A stretch of DNA of 64,000 nt from Druceiella hillmani (GCA_039881145.1 JAYKKI010000016.1:12592501-12656500), one strand, 5' to 3'. Shown: positions 36,641-49,042, counted from the stretch's first letter. Translations and numbers: made by a program. Notes: a model not told the origin generated them from the sequence alone.

Positions 36641-38252
36641 GTATAATCTTATCGACTTATCATTATTAATTCAATCATTGTTAATTTCAGTACAGCATGA
36701 TAAGCTGCAATTTTAATGGACGTAATGAAGATGCACAGAAAGTCCATGCACTCAAAAAGACTTGGCAAATTTCTCAATCATTTTAATATTGATTTAGAAA
36801 TTTGATGACATTTTATTAAGTCCATGACAGACTATCCCCGCTCAGTGACCGACTTTTTACAGAGCAAATCACATTCGCATTTCTATAGCAACAAATCTAC
36901 TTAAAATGTAGTTTTCGATCGACGCTAACTGTAAACCGGTTTTGTCGCATAACAGAACTGCAAGTGGTGAACCGCCTTTTTTACAGATGTATTCGAAAAT
37001 AATTTATCAACATTTAAAATATATAATACCTAAATAAACTACCTAATATGTTCCTGTTGATTCCGGTTTTTGTTAACATCAGCAAACAAATATTTAACGC
37101 AATGATGCACTCGGAAGTATGTTGGATATACGTATATTTATTACATAGCCTTTAGTGATTATGGAGAAAATACAGGCTTTTTTTATTTCTTTGAAATTTA
37201 TTTCGAGTTTTGAAAATGTCTTCAATATAAGTAGACAGTCCATTGAAATGTTACATCTAGGGTAGTATTTTAGATAGGACAAGGATTTTTTGGTGCACAG
37301 GGGAACAGGGGGCACTCTAAGTTTAAAATGGATTCTTCGGAATCCGTAACTACCCCCATTTGGTCGCCATTTTTAAAATAGGGGTGCAAAAAGTTCTCGC
37401 GTTATACCTTCATAATGTAAAAAGGTATGAATATTTTTATTTTTTGTAAAAAATCGAATTCTCTATTATCAGTGGTGTGGAAATGGAATATCATATAATG
37501 TAAAACAATAAAACAAGAGGAAAACTTAAATGCGACTACGGAAAAAATAACTGAAACGCACGAAAAACATACACACAGCTTATGAAATTCATAACGTTAT
37601 ATACCCTAGGATACTCTCTGGATCATGATGAATCTAAGGACACCTCATTTGTTGAAATCACTTTAGTTGTTTAATCTATACGAAAAATAACTGTAGTGAA
37701 ATTTATAACCCTTTCTCTGCCGTAGTTGGGTAATAATATTAAAACAAACTTATGATGATGAAAAATGCAATAAACAATCAAAATAAAATTATTACTATAC
37801 AAATATTAACTGATGTATATACTCACAGATAATTTCTTACTATGATCTTTAGAGCGTTGTAAAACTCTTAAGAATATTGTTTTTTTTAAAAGAGTGAAAA
37901 CTATTAGTTGTAAAGAACACGCAATGTTTTATGTTATGCTTTTTAAATTACCATTAAAAAAGTTACAGCCCCAAATAAAGCGTAATTGTCTAACCAATGG
38001 CTATCTTCTTTAGCTTATAACTTTTTTATTATTGAGTTACGATGACAAATTTAAAATAATGTAAAGTTGTAGACAATTACATATTTTAAAAAAACACCCA
38101 TTCGCAGTTGTTTTGTAAGACGCACAGTCATGAAAAGTCATTTTTATGAAGAAAACCTTGGGTTCAGAGGTTAGTTGATTACTTGTTTTTTTTGTATTAA
38201 AAAAACACATATTGTCACTATGGTACAAATAACGTTTCTACACGAAAATATG
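36641..38252. other. AT-rich DNA, no feature seen
   Basis: No gene, array or recognisable element. A short ORF at 37315-37094 (-) and another at 38228-38037 (-) lack domain or codon evidence. Confidence 0.45.
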
Positions 38253-38301
38253 TTGCGTTATTACTTCAAACGCATTTTTTGCGTTTAAGGTAATAACGCA
38301 A
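38253..38301. repeat. short inverted repeat, 22-bp arms
   Basis: 'ttgcgttattacttcaaacg' and its near-complement ending 'ggtaataacgcaa' pair over 22 bp with two mismatches and a loop of about 5 bp. Confidence 0.85.
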
Positions 38302-38412
38302 AATTACTTGTATTGTGAAAGAAATATGATTAAAAAATTTATAAAAGACCTTTGACATAATATCTACGATGATGCAAATGCGGTCTCGGTAATATCACAT
38401 AATATCGAGAGG

Positions 38413-38790
38413 TAATAAAGTAATGAAAATACAACGAATTTACACTTCCCAAATCTCGCAATAGTTATAAGAAAACGCGAACTATGAAAACAACGCAAAT
38501 ATTGTCAAATAAAATGTGTACTTTCAAACAATATAACCGGCATCATTAATTATCGCAAAATATTTGTTTCTAATTATAAATAATGAAAATTATAAAGTAA
38601 TGAAAATACAACGAATACATTAATAAAGTAATGAAAATACAACGAATTTACACTTCCCAAATCTCGCGATAGTAATAAGAAAACGCCAACTATGAAAACA
38701 ACGCAAATATTGTCAAATACAATATGTACTTTCAAACAATTCAACCGGCATCATGAATTATCGCAAAATATTTGTTTCTAATTATAATTG
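38413..38790. repeat. tandem duplication, 208-bp period
   Basis: 'taataaagtaatgaaaatac' plus 'acttcccaaatctcgc' plus 'aaaacaacgcaaatattgtc' plus 'tcgcaaaatatttgtttcta' occurs from 38413 and again from 38621, about 95% identical. A partial third copy of the start lies at 38595. Confidence 0.93.
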
Positions 38791-39659
38791 CCCAATAGAA
38801 CGCACACGAGCTAATAGCACTCGACGGCCGACGTGAAATCGATATATAATAGCATTACGTAACCGATACGAATACCAATACGAGGACATTCAGAAATACG
38901 CTCAACGAACTGCCCGTAATGGCTCAAGTTGGCATAATTTTACGTTTCAATGCCACATGAAAAATGCTAACACGCCAAAAACCTACAAATGAGACTGTAA
39001 CATTATATTTTTTGCATATAAATTTATAGCAAAGAGAAAGAAAAAAAGTTTTAAGAACGCGTGGAATTCGCACTCACAGGGTTTGTTACGGACTTAGGCG
39101 CATGAAACTTTAAGGGTGCATGTGCATAATATTTATTTATATTATTCTATTTTCAAATATAATATGGAGAATTAAAAGCAATTTATGAGGATTCCAATAT
39201 TAAATATTTTTGGAATACATAAATATTAGTCTTCCAATTGATGTCGCACACGAAGCACGAAATAAAAATAAATCAATTGAATTAACTGTCCTCGGTACAT
39301 AAAGTAACGGTACCCACCCTTGATATAAATAATAAGAATAGTAATTTACTAAATTACTGGTTTAAGTACAGTCTACAGCACTTCAAGATTTACATATAAT
39401 ACTACAAAATTCATTCTTATACCGCTGAGACAAGGTCGTGTCTGAGACTAAAATCTAAAGTGCTGTCGGCTGTGCCTATATACTAAATTACTTTTATCTT
39501 TTTTCTTTATTTCATGCGTATATATACATTTAGCGTAATGTATGCTACTATCCTTTCAAGCTAAAAGACATATATACGTTTTAAAATGATTATTTTTCAC
39601 ACTGTATTTAATTTATTTACGATAAGTTGATCGACCATTAACCGTAAACTAATTCGTAC
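38791..39659. other. AT-rich DNA with a repeat-like patch
   Basis: At about 38838-38975 a GC-richer segment ('gaaatcgatatataatag', 'aataccaatacgaggacatt', 'taattttacgtttcaatg') resembles 41728-41870 in order and spacing, suggesting two old copies of an unknown repeat. Nothing else seen. Confidence 0.35.
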
Positions 39660-40262
39660 GTCAAAAGCAAAAAAAGGATCCCATATAGTATCACTTCGTT
39701 GTTCGTCGGTGTGTCAAGACTCCACGAGTTTTTCTGAGGAACGCGTGGAGGTATCAAGTTGTAATTAATATAAAATACTTAAGTCTACGGTCCCTTGGCG
39801 CTGTAAAAAATCAAGCTTCTGTGTCAACACAATAAAAAATACAACCATTTATACCACATATCTTGACACTCGCAAATAAATCAAAATTTATAGGAAACTT
39901 CCTGTTGACCTAGAATCATGAAATTTGGCAAAAAGCAAGGTCTCACAGCACAAGTAAAGGAAAAAATCCTTAATTTGTAATTATATCACATAATTTTTTT
40001 TAATACTGTGAAAGATATAGTAAGCAATACATTTTCGTTCTAAAAAATTAAAATTTTGTAAATAGTTTAATAAGAATATTATGTACCAAATGCTTAAATG
40101 TATACGGAGCCCTCGTAATGTGAGCTACTCCCGCTCGTGTTTGACGCCTCGTTAACCTTCACGCGTTCCTGAGAAAAACGATCTTGACAAACCGACAGAC
40201 GGACGACGAAGTGATCCTATAAGAGTTCCTTTTTTTCCTTTCGAGGAACGAAAACCCTAAAA
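39660..40262 (-). mobile_element. lepidopteran dispersed element, inverted copy plus second tail
   Basis: 39660-40110 is the reverse complement of the 36100-36640 element ('ttggcaaaaagcaaggtctc', 'cctagaatcatgaaatttgg', 'acttcgttgttcgtcggtgt'). It continues at 40140-40262 into a plus-strand tail ('gacgacgaagtgatcctata', 'aaccctaaaaaa'). So this is either a head-to-head pair or a foldback version with tails at both sides. Confidence 0.7.
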
Positions 40263-41343
40263 AATATCAATAAAATTTATAATACCTTTCCTAAAAGTAC
40301 TAGTATCGGTAACAGCACAACATAAGGATTTAAAATTTGCAATTTTCTCCATAAATATATATTTCAATAGAGTTTGAATATTGTACGTTAATTACACTCA
40401 CATTATTTCCTTTATTAAAAAAATCAATCAATGAATTTTTCATTTTACGAAGAACACGAAACATGAACCGGATGAAAGAAACTGAATTATGGCTTCCGCA
40501 AAAACGTGAGAACATCATGAATATAAAGTAAAATCTTTTGCACTCATACGCAACATCTGCATTATTTTATTCACATTTTGCGAATTTTATTGCACTTAAA
40601 ATAAAGCCATCCTTACGTCGTATTAAGACTGAAGTCTTTCTAATAAATATACCTAAAAATTCAAGTTGTATCTTCGGCACACAAGCTTCTTAGGTAAGAT
40701 ATCCCAAAACAAAAAAAAATCAAAAATAGAAGAGTCAATAAGAGCACAAGAAGTAACAGTCCACCGCTAACAGTACCAACTATAAACGTTACGAAATATT
40801 AAAGCCGGTATAAACTTTAAAACTACGTTTTTAATTACGATTTGTAGGGCACCCCATAGTTTATCAATACGGTAGTTGACTCATTCTAAATTTTGATATT
40901 TTTCATACAATATTGTGAAATATAAGTTAATTAAAAACCAGTCTGGAAAAAAATTCAAAATTTTATTGAAAAATAAGCCAGTTGTAGGCTTCTAAATTTG
41001 AAGATACGGATAGAGTTGGGTATATCCCTGTCTCTTTTCCTGTCGTAGTATATAATGTGCAATATTAAAAATGACCTCACAACACGGTATTTCCGTCCTT
41101 CTCTAAAGGTTTAATTTAAACTTTTATAACTCGGTAAATTTTTAAGATTATTAAAAAAAAAATTTCACTCTTCATCAGCTTGTACCTTGAAATTATGATT
41201 AATGAAATAAAACAAATTAGTCAAATACCCAATTCTAGTACCTACTTTACTTATGATTGAAAACCTGGGAGCATTACGTCACGTAGGCAAATATCCATCG
41301 AGCTATATACGAAATATGAAACCTTTAAGCAATAATAAACAAT
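40263..41343. other. AT-rich DNA, minor repeat similarity
   Basis: 'tagtcaaatacccaattcta' near 41218 matches the end of the repeat at 24530-24955. No ORF of interest. Confidence 0.4.
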
Positions 41344-41514
41344 TTCACAATTAAATGAAACTACGTGATGTAGTATTATTTCTACTTTATTTATGTTCTT
41401 TAGTTCTAAAGAACTTAAAGAAAGTAGAAATAATACTACATCACGTAGTTTCATTTAATTGTGAATAATGAATTTCTACAAAATTAACGCCAAATATATT
41501 CAATAAACATTTTG
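41344..41514 (-). mobile_element. ribozyme-less foldback relative of the hammerhead element
   Basis: Arms of about 57 bp ('cacaattaaatgaaactacg', 'tgatgtagtattatttctac') meet at 'agttctaaagaactt', forming a nearly perfect hairpin at 41344-41465. The right side continues into 'tctacaaaattaacgccaaa' and 'tatattcaataaacattttg', the outer flank shared with 57258, 63112 (inverted) and 42820. Compared with the 57.3 kb copy the whole centre with the hammerhead motifs is deleted. Confidence 0.85.
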
Positions 41515-42819
41515 TTACTATTGGTACTTTTAAATTATATTAATCTTCTTAAATTCATGTATGCAATTTATATACTATAAACAACATGTTTTTAAATTCC
41601 CAGTTACATTTATCTGATTATCTCCATAGTATTAAATCAAGGTCAAAGTCGTGCATAATATTAGAGTACAATAAACTGGAATTAAGCGACTGCTGTTAAA
41701 AGTTCCGGCCGGCATTAATCGCGAAATCGATGAAAAAAAAAAATAAGCTAACTGCAGCGGAGCGAGGTACGGAAATAAATACCAACGCGAGGACATACAA
41801 AAATGTGCCCGTTGACCTTCGCCGCTAATAAATTCAAATTTGCCTAGTTTTACATTCAATACTACAAATTTCATACGATTGCTTTAATCGCAATTTTTAC
41901 ACGTTACCGTAACTAAAACTTCACGAATATATTGCGTTAACATTAATCTTGATAGTGAACAAAATTTCATTTGTATCATTCGTCCTCGACAATTATTGTG
42001 AAATTACATATGCTTACTTGTTTCTCACTCAAGCGCGTCGCCAATTAGACAAAATGTTATTATAGATTTAAAATTAAGTTTCGGTAATTCGTATTTTGAA
42101 ATTGTTATACGTATTAATTGGATAATTCATATTTGGAATTTTTCCCGCTTTTCACGCAGAAAACGTTGATATTACACATTTCACGAACTTCAATTTTTTT
42201 CCCTTTAAAGTGCAATCAAAAGGTCAGCCTAGAGTCTGATATATAATGATGGCGCTGCAGTTACTAATATACAAAATATAAAGTGTTATTAACTAAAAAC
42301 ATTTATTAAAAATTGAATAAGTACCTCCATCTAGTAGAGAATTATAAAATGAATATTTATGATGGTTGCTTTCGATATAAAGAGATGTCACTGCAATTAA
42401 TAGTAATGTTATATGTAGTAGTCATCTTGATGACTTCTATTTCATTTCAGATGTCAACCAAAGCTCTAAGCTATAATATTGTAAATTTTCATTAAACTCC
42501 GTTATGATTCGGGTACAGACATGTTTCGTTACCATTTTATTATTTGGGATATAACAAAGATTATCATATATTGGTCTATTATTCATATATTATTCATACA
42601 GTCCGTGGATCAATAAGTCATTCGGTGCAGGTTTCCGTCCATTTGAGTAGAAAATGTTAAGGGACTATGAGACAAATATTTGTGAAAAAAAAGAACTGTT
42701 AAAATTGCAATGCCAACTAAAAATAATTTATATTTCACCTGTGTTTCAGATGCCGATACATATTTTTATAACTATCCGTGTGTGCGTACGTGTGTGTAGG
42801 TTTTTCTATGAATGTATGT
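41515..42819. other. AT-rich DNA, no supported gene
   Basis: A GC-richer patch at 41690-41870 resembles 38838-38975. Otherwise nothing is recognised. Confidence 0.4.
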
Positions 42820-42866
42820 AATTTCTACAAAATTAACGCCAAATATATTCAATAAACATTTTGTTT
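42820..42866 (-). mobile_element. solo outer end of the foldback family
   Basis: Only the outer flank 'atttctacaaaattaacgcc' plus 'aaatatattcaataaacatt' is present, identical to the end of the 41344-41514 copy. No arm follows, so it is an end fragment or the insertion site of a shorter element. Confidence 0.8.
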
Positions 42867-43780
42867 ACCATAGAAGATATCAATTCTTTTGTTTGTTTAA
42901 TGGTAGTCACATTTCAACAAGTAATACTTTCTGACGCTACCCAAGACTCTCGAGTTGAGTACCGGTGTTTAACGGTCTTCCCTAAAAATTACGATAGAAT
43001 CATTACGATTATCAAACTTTCTAGTTTTTGAATTATCAGTGGGGTTCTTTTCTTATTTTTACTTAAATTACTTCAATTTTCAAAAATTGACATCTTTGTT
43101 AGCTTTTCACCGAGATATCTACGACCAAGCAAAATAATATTTTAAGGTTTCAGGAAGAGGAAGGAAATGAAAGAAAGATTATAAACAACTTTTTTGCCTT
43201 CCAAACATTTGCAAGAAAAACAAGTTTACAAGAAAAACTGTACATTTCTCATTTTTAATTGTAACTAATAAAAAATAAAAACCCCGATAAGTTTTTTATA
43301 AATTTAAAACATATTTATAAATAAATTACAAAACTTAAAATCATTCCAATGTTTTTTCCTTATATCCTAATTGATCAATCAAACATTATCTAAAGAAATC
43401 AGAGTATCGACTATTATTTCCAATCGAAACAAATTAAACGATTTCACATATTTTTTTCAATTAGAATCAGCTCTAGTATTTAGTAAAAATAAATCTACGA
43501 AGAAAATACAGCTATCACAAATAATAATACCAGACACTAGACAATTCTAACATTGAATAAATACTAATTTGTCAGGAAAACTTTAGTTTTATAAAAGGAA
43601 AATAGATAGATTGCTTAATTTCATTTCCCAGCGTGGAAAGTATCAATAGCCTAAAAAAATAACGACTTCTCCTCGATAATACCGTATGCCTGCGCAATTC
43701 GTATTACAGATATCCTATTAGCAACCAGTAAGCAGATCCGATAACCAGTAATACACGCATAAGGCACAGGAAACCATACA
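42867..43780. other. AT-rich DNA, no feature seen
   Basis: Nothing recognisable; leads to a CpG-rich patch on the right. Confidence 0.5.
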
Positions 43781-44035
43781 CGTACATGCCTCTCTACCGT
43801 TCTCCCCGCGTCCGCGCAGTGAACGTCCGCGCCAGACTCCGCTTTCAGTTTTACCGGCCGTCCGCGTCCGCGTCGTCGCGAGAACGCACGCACCTTCACT
43901 TTCGTCTCGCGCCTTTCGCCCGGTGTCCGGCCGCTCTCGATACGCAATTAAGACGAGACACTGGCCGACACGCGCTCTCGTCCAATTTGCGGCGAAATGC
44001 TACATCGCGGCCAAAGCGAAGAAAGTAACACCAGG
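43781..44035. promoter_or_regulatory. CpG-rich patch, candidate promoter or first exon
   Basis: About 250 bp with many CpGs ('ccgtccgcgtccgcgtcgtc') inside AT-rich DNA. Both strands are open for about 80-98 codons, which is expected from GC-rich DNA lacking TA-rich stops and is not coding evidence. No TATA box is evident; 'ctttcagttttac' on the plus strand is initiator-like. No strong splice donor was found. Confidence 0.35.
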
Positions 44036-44242
44036 CTAACATCGCCCATTAAGTTTTCGAAACAATCATTACCTAATTTTCGCCTCTCGTTTAGCTAATT
44101 AATATACACATAAATTGAGCAGAGATAATTTCGATATAATTTAAGCCAAATTATAATTGGCTAAATTTCTAAGTAAATCTTCACGCAGTCTATAACCGCG
44201 ATGCCAAATACAATTATGTTAATACACATCGCTTCAGTGGCA

Positions 44243-44694
44243 CCTACCTTCTCTTATATTCCAGATGTTCGAAAATTTTGTTCTATTAACTCTTAAAATG
44301 GCCTTGCAAGTTTTTTTTTTAATAAATTACACAAGCTATCACCACTATGGTTCCGCAATGAATTGAAAATACAGAACACATGTCCTTTAAAATGCCTACC
44401 TTCTCTTATATTCCAGATGGTCGAAAATGTTATTCTATAAACTCTTAAAATGACCTTGCAAGTTTTTTTTAATAAATTAGACAAGCTATCACCACTATGG
44501 TTCCGCGATGAATTGAAAATACAGAACACATGTAATTTAAAATGCCTACATTCTCTTATATTCCAGATAGTCGAAAATTTTATTCTATAAACTCTTAAAA
44601 TGGCCTTGCAACTTTTTTTTTAATAAATTAGACAAGCTATCACCACTATCGTTCCGCGATGAATTGAAAATACAGAACACATGTCCTTTAAAAT
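44243..44694. repeat. tandem array, ~150-bp unit, three copies
   Basis: Units start 'cctac(c/a)ttctcttatattcc' at 44243, 44395 and 44545, and end 'tgaattgaaaatacagaaca' plus 'catgt'. They differ by a few substitutions. The minus-strand 78-codon ORF here is a repeat artefact. Confidence 0.95.
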
Positions 44695-45696
44695 CTTTAT
44701 AAAAAGATCGTATTTAAAACTATACAACAAAACGGAAACAGATCAAAGACGGAAACAATCGAAGTATTAACAAAAAGGTAACATCTAACATCCAAAAATA
44801 ATTTTAAACAATTTCTTCATCGAAACCAAAATCCATGTCGAAATTGGTTCAGTACGTTCTGAAATTGACATATTCGTATGGACAGATGTAGCTTCGCTTC
44901 CTTTTAAACTCGGTAATGATGACAAGGCACATTTTTTTCGTTTTGTGAGATTCACATTCGGACGTTGTGTTTATCACGATGAAACATGACATAAACCGCT
45001 TGGACGTACACATGCAAAGCATTTTCATTTAGAGAAAATGCAATAAAAGACAACTTTCCATACAAACCCGAACAAATGACGCATAAAAATTATAAATTTC
45101 TGTTTGGACTTCGCAACTTGACATTATGTGCACGTTATAAAACTTTAATTATTTGCGTTATATATTGCGAGTTTATTCCCGGTAATAAGAGAATACAGAT
45201 AACAAACTGTACAAAAATAAATAAGATCTACGGACCAAACATCATAAACGACCCACACAGTGCGTTAATTTTTTTTAAATATTGACAACAACAAAATTGA
45301 AGTCAAAAATTCTATTTCCAAGAGGCGATGGAAAATAACTTCATAAAATTTCATAGAACCGTTGATTCCCACTTATAACAGGCACGCATAAAGCGAATGC
45401 CAATAAAGTGATAAACAATGCATTGACAATGCGAACGTATAATTTTATTGACAAAATTATACTTTCCTGTAAAAAAATCATTTTCATTTCTTCTATATAA
45501 GACGATGACTTTATTGTAGATATCTTATAAAAATATTTATGTAAATAAAAAAATATACTTTAGTATAATTTTATCTACTAATAACAATGGGTATAAAGGA
45601 ATATGACGATCTTGTGTAATCAATGAAACTAATAGTAATTAATAAATGTTTCATATTTTCTTATAAATATTACGTACTTTCATACTAAATTACCAC
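44695..45696. other. AT-rich DNA, no feature seen
   Basis: No gene or array; ORF at 45076-45285 lacks coding character. Confidence 0.5.
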
Positions 45697-46100
45697 TTGT
45701 ATCAAAACTAAGTAATATTTAAACAAAATTATTTAAGTGTGCAAGTTTTTTTCATAATTTCGTCTTAGGAAAAATATTTTTACTCCATTCAGTTTCTAAT
45801 GAAAACAGTCTAAATTTTTTTTTAGCAAAGTTAAGTAAAACTCACTGAATTTTTATGCAAATAATTAGCTTACTATGTGTGTTTAATGAAGATGTACGAG
45901 TATTTGTATCAAACTAAGTAATATTTGAATAAAATTATTTAAGTGTGCATGTTTTTTTCATAATTTCGTCTTAGGAAAAATATTTTTACTCCATTCAGTT
46001 TCTAAAGAAAACAGTCTATATTGTTTTTAGCAAAGTTAAGTAAAACTCACTGAATTTTTATGCAAATAATTAGCTTACCATGTACGTTTAATGAAGATGA
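45697..46100. repeat. tandem duplication, 206-bp period
   Basis: 'aattatttaagtgtgca' plus 'cataatttcgtcttaggaaa' plus 'ttttactccattcagtttct' plus 'aaaactcactgaatttttat' occurs from about 45704 and again from 45910, about 95% identical. The second copy runs into the inverted repeat at 46027-46331. Confidence 0.94.
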
Positions 46101-46331
46101 CTAGGCATTTAACAGCGTCTGATTTTGTATTGCGAAAGACAAATAGGCAATGTCCGTTATTGGTCACTATTTATTCAATACAAATAACTAGCGGCCAATA
46201 ACGATGATTGCCTAGTTGTCTTTCGCAATACAAAATTAGACGCTGTTAAATGCCTAGTACATCTTCATTAAACGCACATGGTAAGCTAATTATTTGCATA
46301 ACAATTCAATAAGTTTTACTAACTTTGCTAC
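46027..46331. mobile_element. long inverted repeat, foldback/MITE-like element
   Basis: Arms 46027-46165 and 46192-46331 (about 140 bp) are near reverse complements: 'gcatttaacagcgtctgatt', 'ttgtattgcgaaagaca' and 'gcaaataattagcttacca' on the left all recur inverted on the right. The spacer is about 26 bp. Because the left arm overlaps the 206-bp duplication, the element probably extends to about 45700 on the left, one arm being duplicated. Confidence 0.88.
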
Positions 46332-47233
46332 AAAAAATTAAGTCTCGTTTTATTAAAAACAAAAGTCTGGTTTTATTAAAAACATAAATGCAAAAGCTTG
46401 ACATACGCTACATATCTGAGATACGTTCACGCACTCGCAGACTTTCTCCGGGTTTCTTAAATTTTTCTATTTTAACATTTTGGTTTACTTTTAACGGTTT
46501 ACGTTACTAGCGAAAGTGCATTCGACACAATAAAAAAACGCGAAACGATCAACAAATAAACCATTCAAATGTTTTTCAACAAAGATTACGCATAACAAAT
46601 ATTTCGTTTTGACCTTATGAGACTAATAAAATCTATATTTCACACTCAAACATCATTACCATTTAGAAAATAATTTTGGTATCATTTACAAACGCTTTTA
46701 ATGTCATTAGGTTACTTACTCAATCATTACTTTATAACGAGTCCATCGTGGTTTATCAAACCAAGTTCAATGACAAAACCTATTATGGGATTAATCGTAA
46801 CATTAAACAAATATATAAAAACAAATATATTTAAGGCAACTTTGTAAGAAAAGTATCCAAAATACAAATAACAAGAAGAAATGTACAATCACTATCCGTA
46901 ACAGAAACAACATAACAAAGGTATCTTGTTAATAAATAAAAAGTCATTAATTAATTTATCAATCTTTTGCAAATGCGGATATTATTTTAACGAAAATTAA
47001 TTAACATCAGCAGATGTTCACTTAAAATTTAAAAAAAATTGTTTCAATTGATTTCCATTTCAAGCGAGCAATGCGGATATAGAAAAAAAACCCAGCTGCA
47101 TATAAGATAATCGTAAGGATTTTCATATATTCAAAATGTCAACAAACGAAACGACCATAGACATAAGCAATACGTACCAGTGTCACACAAAAAAGTACAT
47201 TAAACAACGCTCACTTAAGTAATTAGAACATAG
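46332..47233. other. AT-rich DNA, no feature seen
   Basis: A short direct repeat of 'gt(c/t)t(c/g)gttttattaaaaaca' at 46343-46386; nothing else. Confidence 0.5.
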
Positions 47234-47447
47234 CGGCCAAAACAATAAAATGTACTTTACGGATAGACAAAAAGGTGGACATGTCCGGTTAACGCTGTCC
47301 GACGCACAGCTTTAACCGGACACGTACAACTTTTAAAGTTAAGTCGCTAAAACAATAAAATGTACTTTACGGATAGACAAAAAGGTGGACTCCCGTTAAA
47401 CCTGTCCGGCGCACAGCTTTAAACGGACATGTCCAACTTTTAAAGTT
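47234..47447. repeat. two-copy 110-bp repeat with internal palindrome
   Basis: 'taaaatgtactttacggata' plus 'gacaaaaaggtggac' occurs at 47246 and 47356. Each unit contains 'gtccggttaa' and, about 35 bp later, 'ttaaccggac' (second copy slightly changed), giving a stem. An identical 110-bp period links the copies. Confidence 0.92.
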
Positions 47448-47799
47448 TTTTATCCGTATAAAACATACTACGTCCGACTTCTCCGGGCTTTGTACCGTAT
47501 TTTGTCATACCATAATACAACCCCAATGTTCTTAAAGTATTCTTATAGACCAGAGGAACCCAAAATGAAATAAACGTACAATACAGTCACAAAAAACAAA
47601 TATTTCTTTATCAAATACGCAATATGAGAGGGAAATTTTATGTAATAATTTTGAGGAAAACTAAAAAAAAATTATTTAAAAACTATCCGTAATTATTTTT
47701 TTTGTTAGGTTGGCAGAATCTTAATTACCAAGCCAAACTTGAATATGATCTGTCAACTAGTGTGTTTCTCAGAACTCTATGAACATAAAGTTTAGTAAA
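47448..47799. other. AT-rich DNA, no feature seen
   Basis: Nothing supported. Confidence 0.5.
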
Positions 47800-48005
47800 A
47801 ACGCTAATAGATGACGTTGGCAATACCATTATCGTAATATTCACCAAGTCAGGGTTACCATACCAAATTTCATCAAGATCGTGCAGTAGATTTCACGTGA
47901 TTGATGAACAAATTAACAGATAGACAATTCTAAAAACTGGCTTGACAATAACTCAGAACAGAATTTACTCTGTTGCAATTTTATTATATCTATAGATTAT
48001 ATCAG
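47800..48005 (+). mobile_element. RTE-like non-LTR tail remnant
   Basis: 'ccaaatttcatcaagatcgt', 'gcagtagatttcacgtgatt', 'aacaaattaacagatagaca' and a final 'ttttattatatctatagat' follow the order of RTE-type 3' regions ('ccaaatttcatcaaaatcggt..agt..gcgtga..acagaca..tttattatatctatagat'). Confidence 0.6.
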
Positions 48006-49042
48006 TCATTACATGGAAGTTAATTACGGTGGATAGTTTTCAGATGTACCGCTTTCACAACCAGTGTTGTGCAAAGACAAAATTCTAGCGGTATCATAAA
48101 TTCAATAATATAATAAAGCGATTGATAACAATTTATCGCGGCCGAGTTCAATGTTTTAACACGTTGTAACAAGTATTTTTCTTTCCATATGCTAAAAGAT
48201 AGACTTCTATCTTTAGCCGAAACTAAATTGAAGGGATGTCATAATATCTACGAGACTCCAAGTAAAGGGTGCAGTAGTTTACCCGTTAGTGTGGCTCGGG
48301 ACGTTGTAATGCACTACCGTGCACCTAAATATTAATTTTGCTTTAAAATAAAAAGTTGCTTTAAATCGTCTACATGACTTCACGAGTTAGCACACGAGCA
48401 TAACAGTCAAAAAAGATCGAAATTTAACTTCACGTGACTCTAAGGCCCGTCTCTCTCCAACGGTTCCTTTACCGGCTGACAGCGAACATGTCTGCAGTTA
48501 TCAACCTTCAAGGCGACCTTTTCCCCTCCACCGGCACTCAATTTAATTCACAATTAACCGCAGCTAAACAATGGCATTCGACTTACTCAATTAAACAAAC
48601 GCTACACGAATTGGGACACTGAAATGAGAAATGCAAGGCGCGCGTGTTAAACTGTAATTAAAGTGATATTTAATTAGCTAGGCAGCCACATAGTTCTCGC
48701 TGGGGTATTTCAATTGACCTGACAACTTTACTGGGCGAGGTTGGCGCCGTAACCTATTTCTCGCGCGGCATCGTTGCGGGTACATGTGTACAAGCGATTA
48801 TAATTAGCTTACGCACAACATACTCTGTGTAACAACTATCATAATAGTTCAATTGTAATGGAATTAGTTACTTATAGAAATTATAATATTTGACTTTCCT
48901 GAACGTGATTATTCCAATTACATATTCAATTTAAGATAATTAATTATATTTACACGCAACGCTAGATTGCAAGAAGATTCGAAAAATTGACTGCCAAAAA
49001 GTCATATTCTCGTTCCATTATTTTTTTAAAAAAATATACTTT

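Noticed and set aside
43651..44028. 80-98 codon ORFs on both strands of the CpG-rich patch
   Set aside because: GC-rich DNA lacks stop codons by composition; the Arg-rich translations match nothing I know.
44293..44529. 78-codon minus-strand ORF with internally repeated sequence
   Set aside because: It is created by the ~150-bp tandem array; the copies simply repeat the same peptide.
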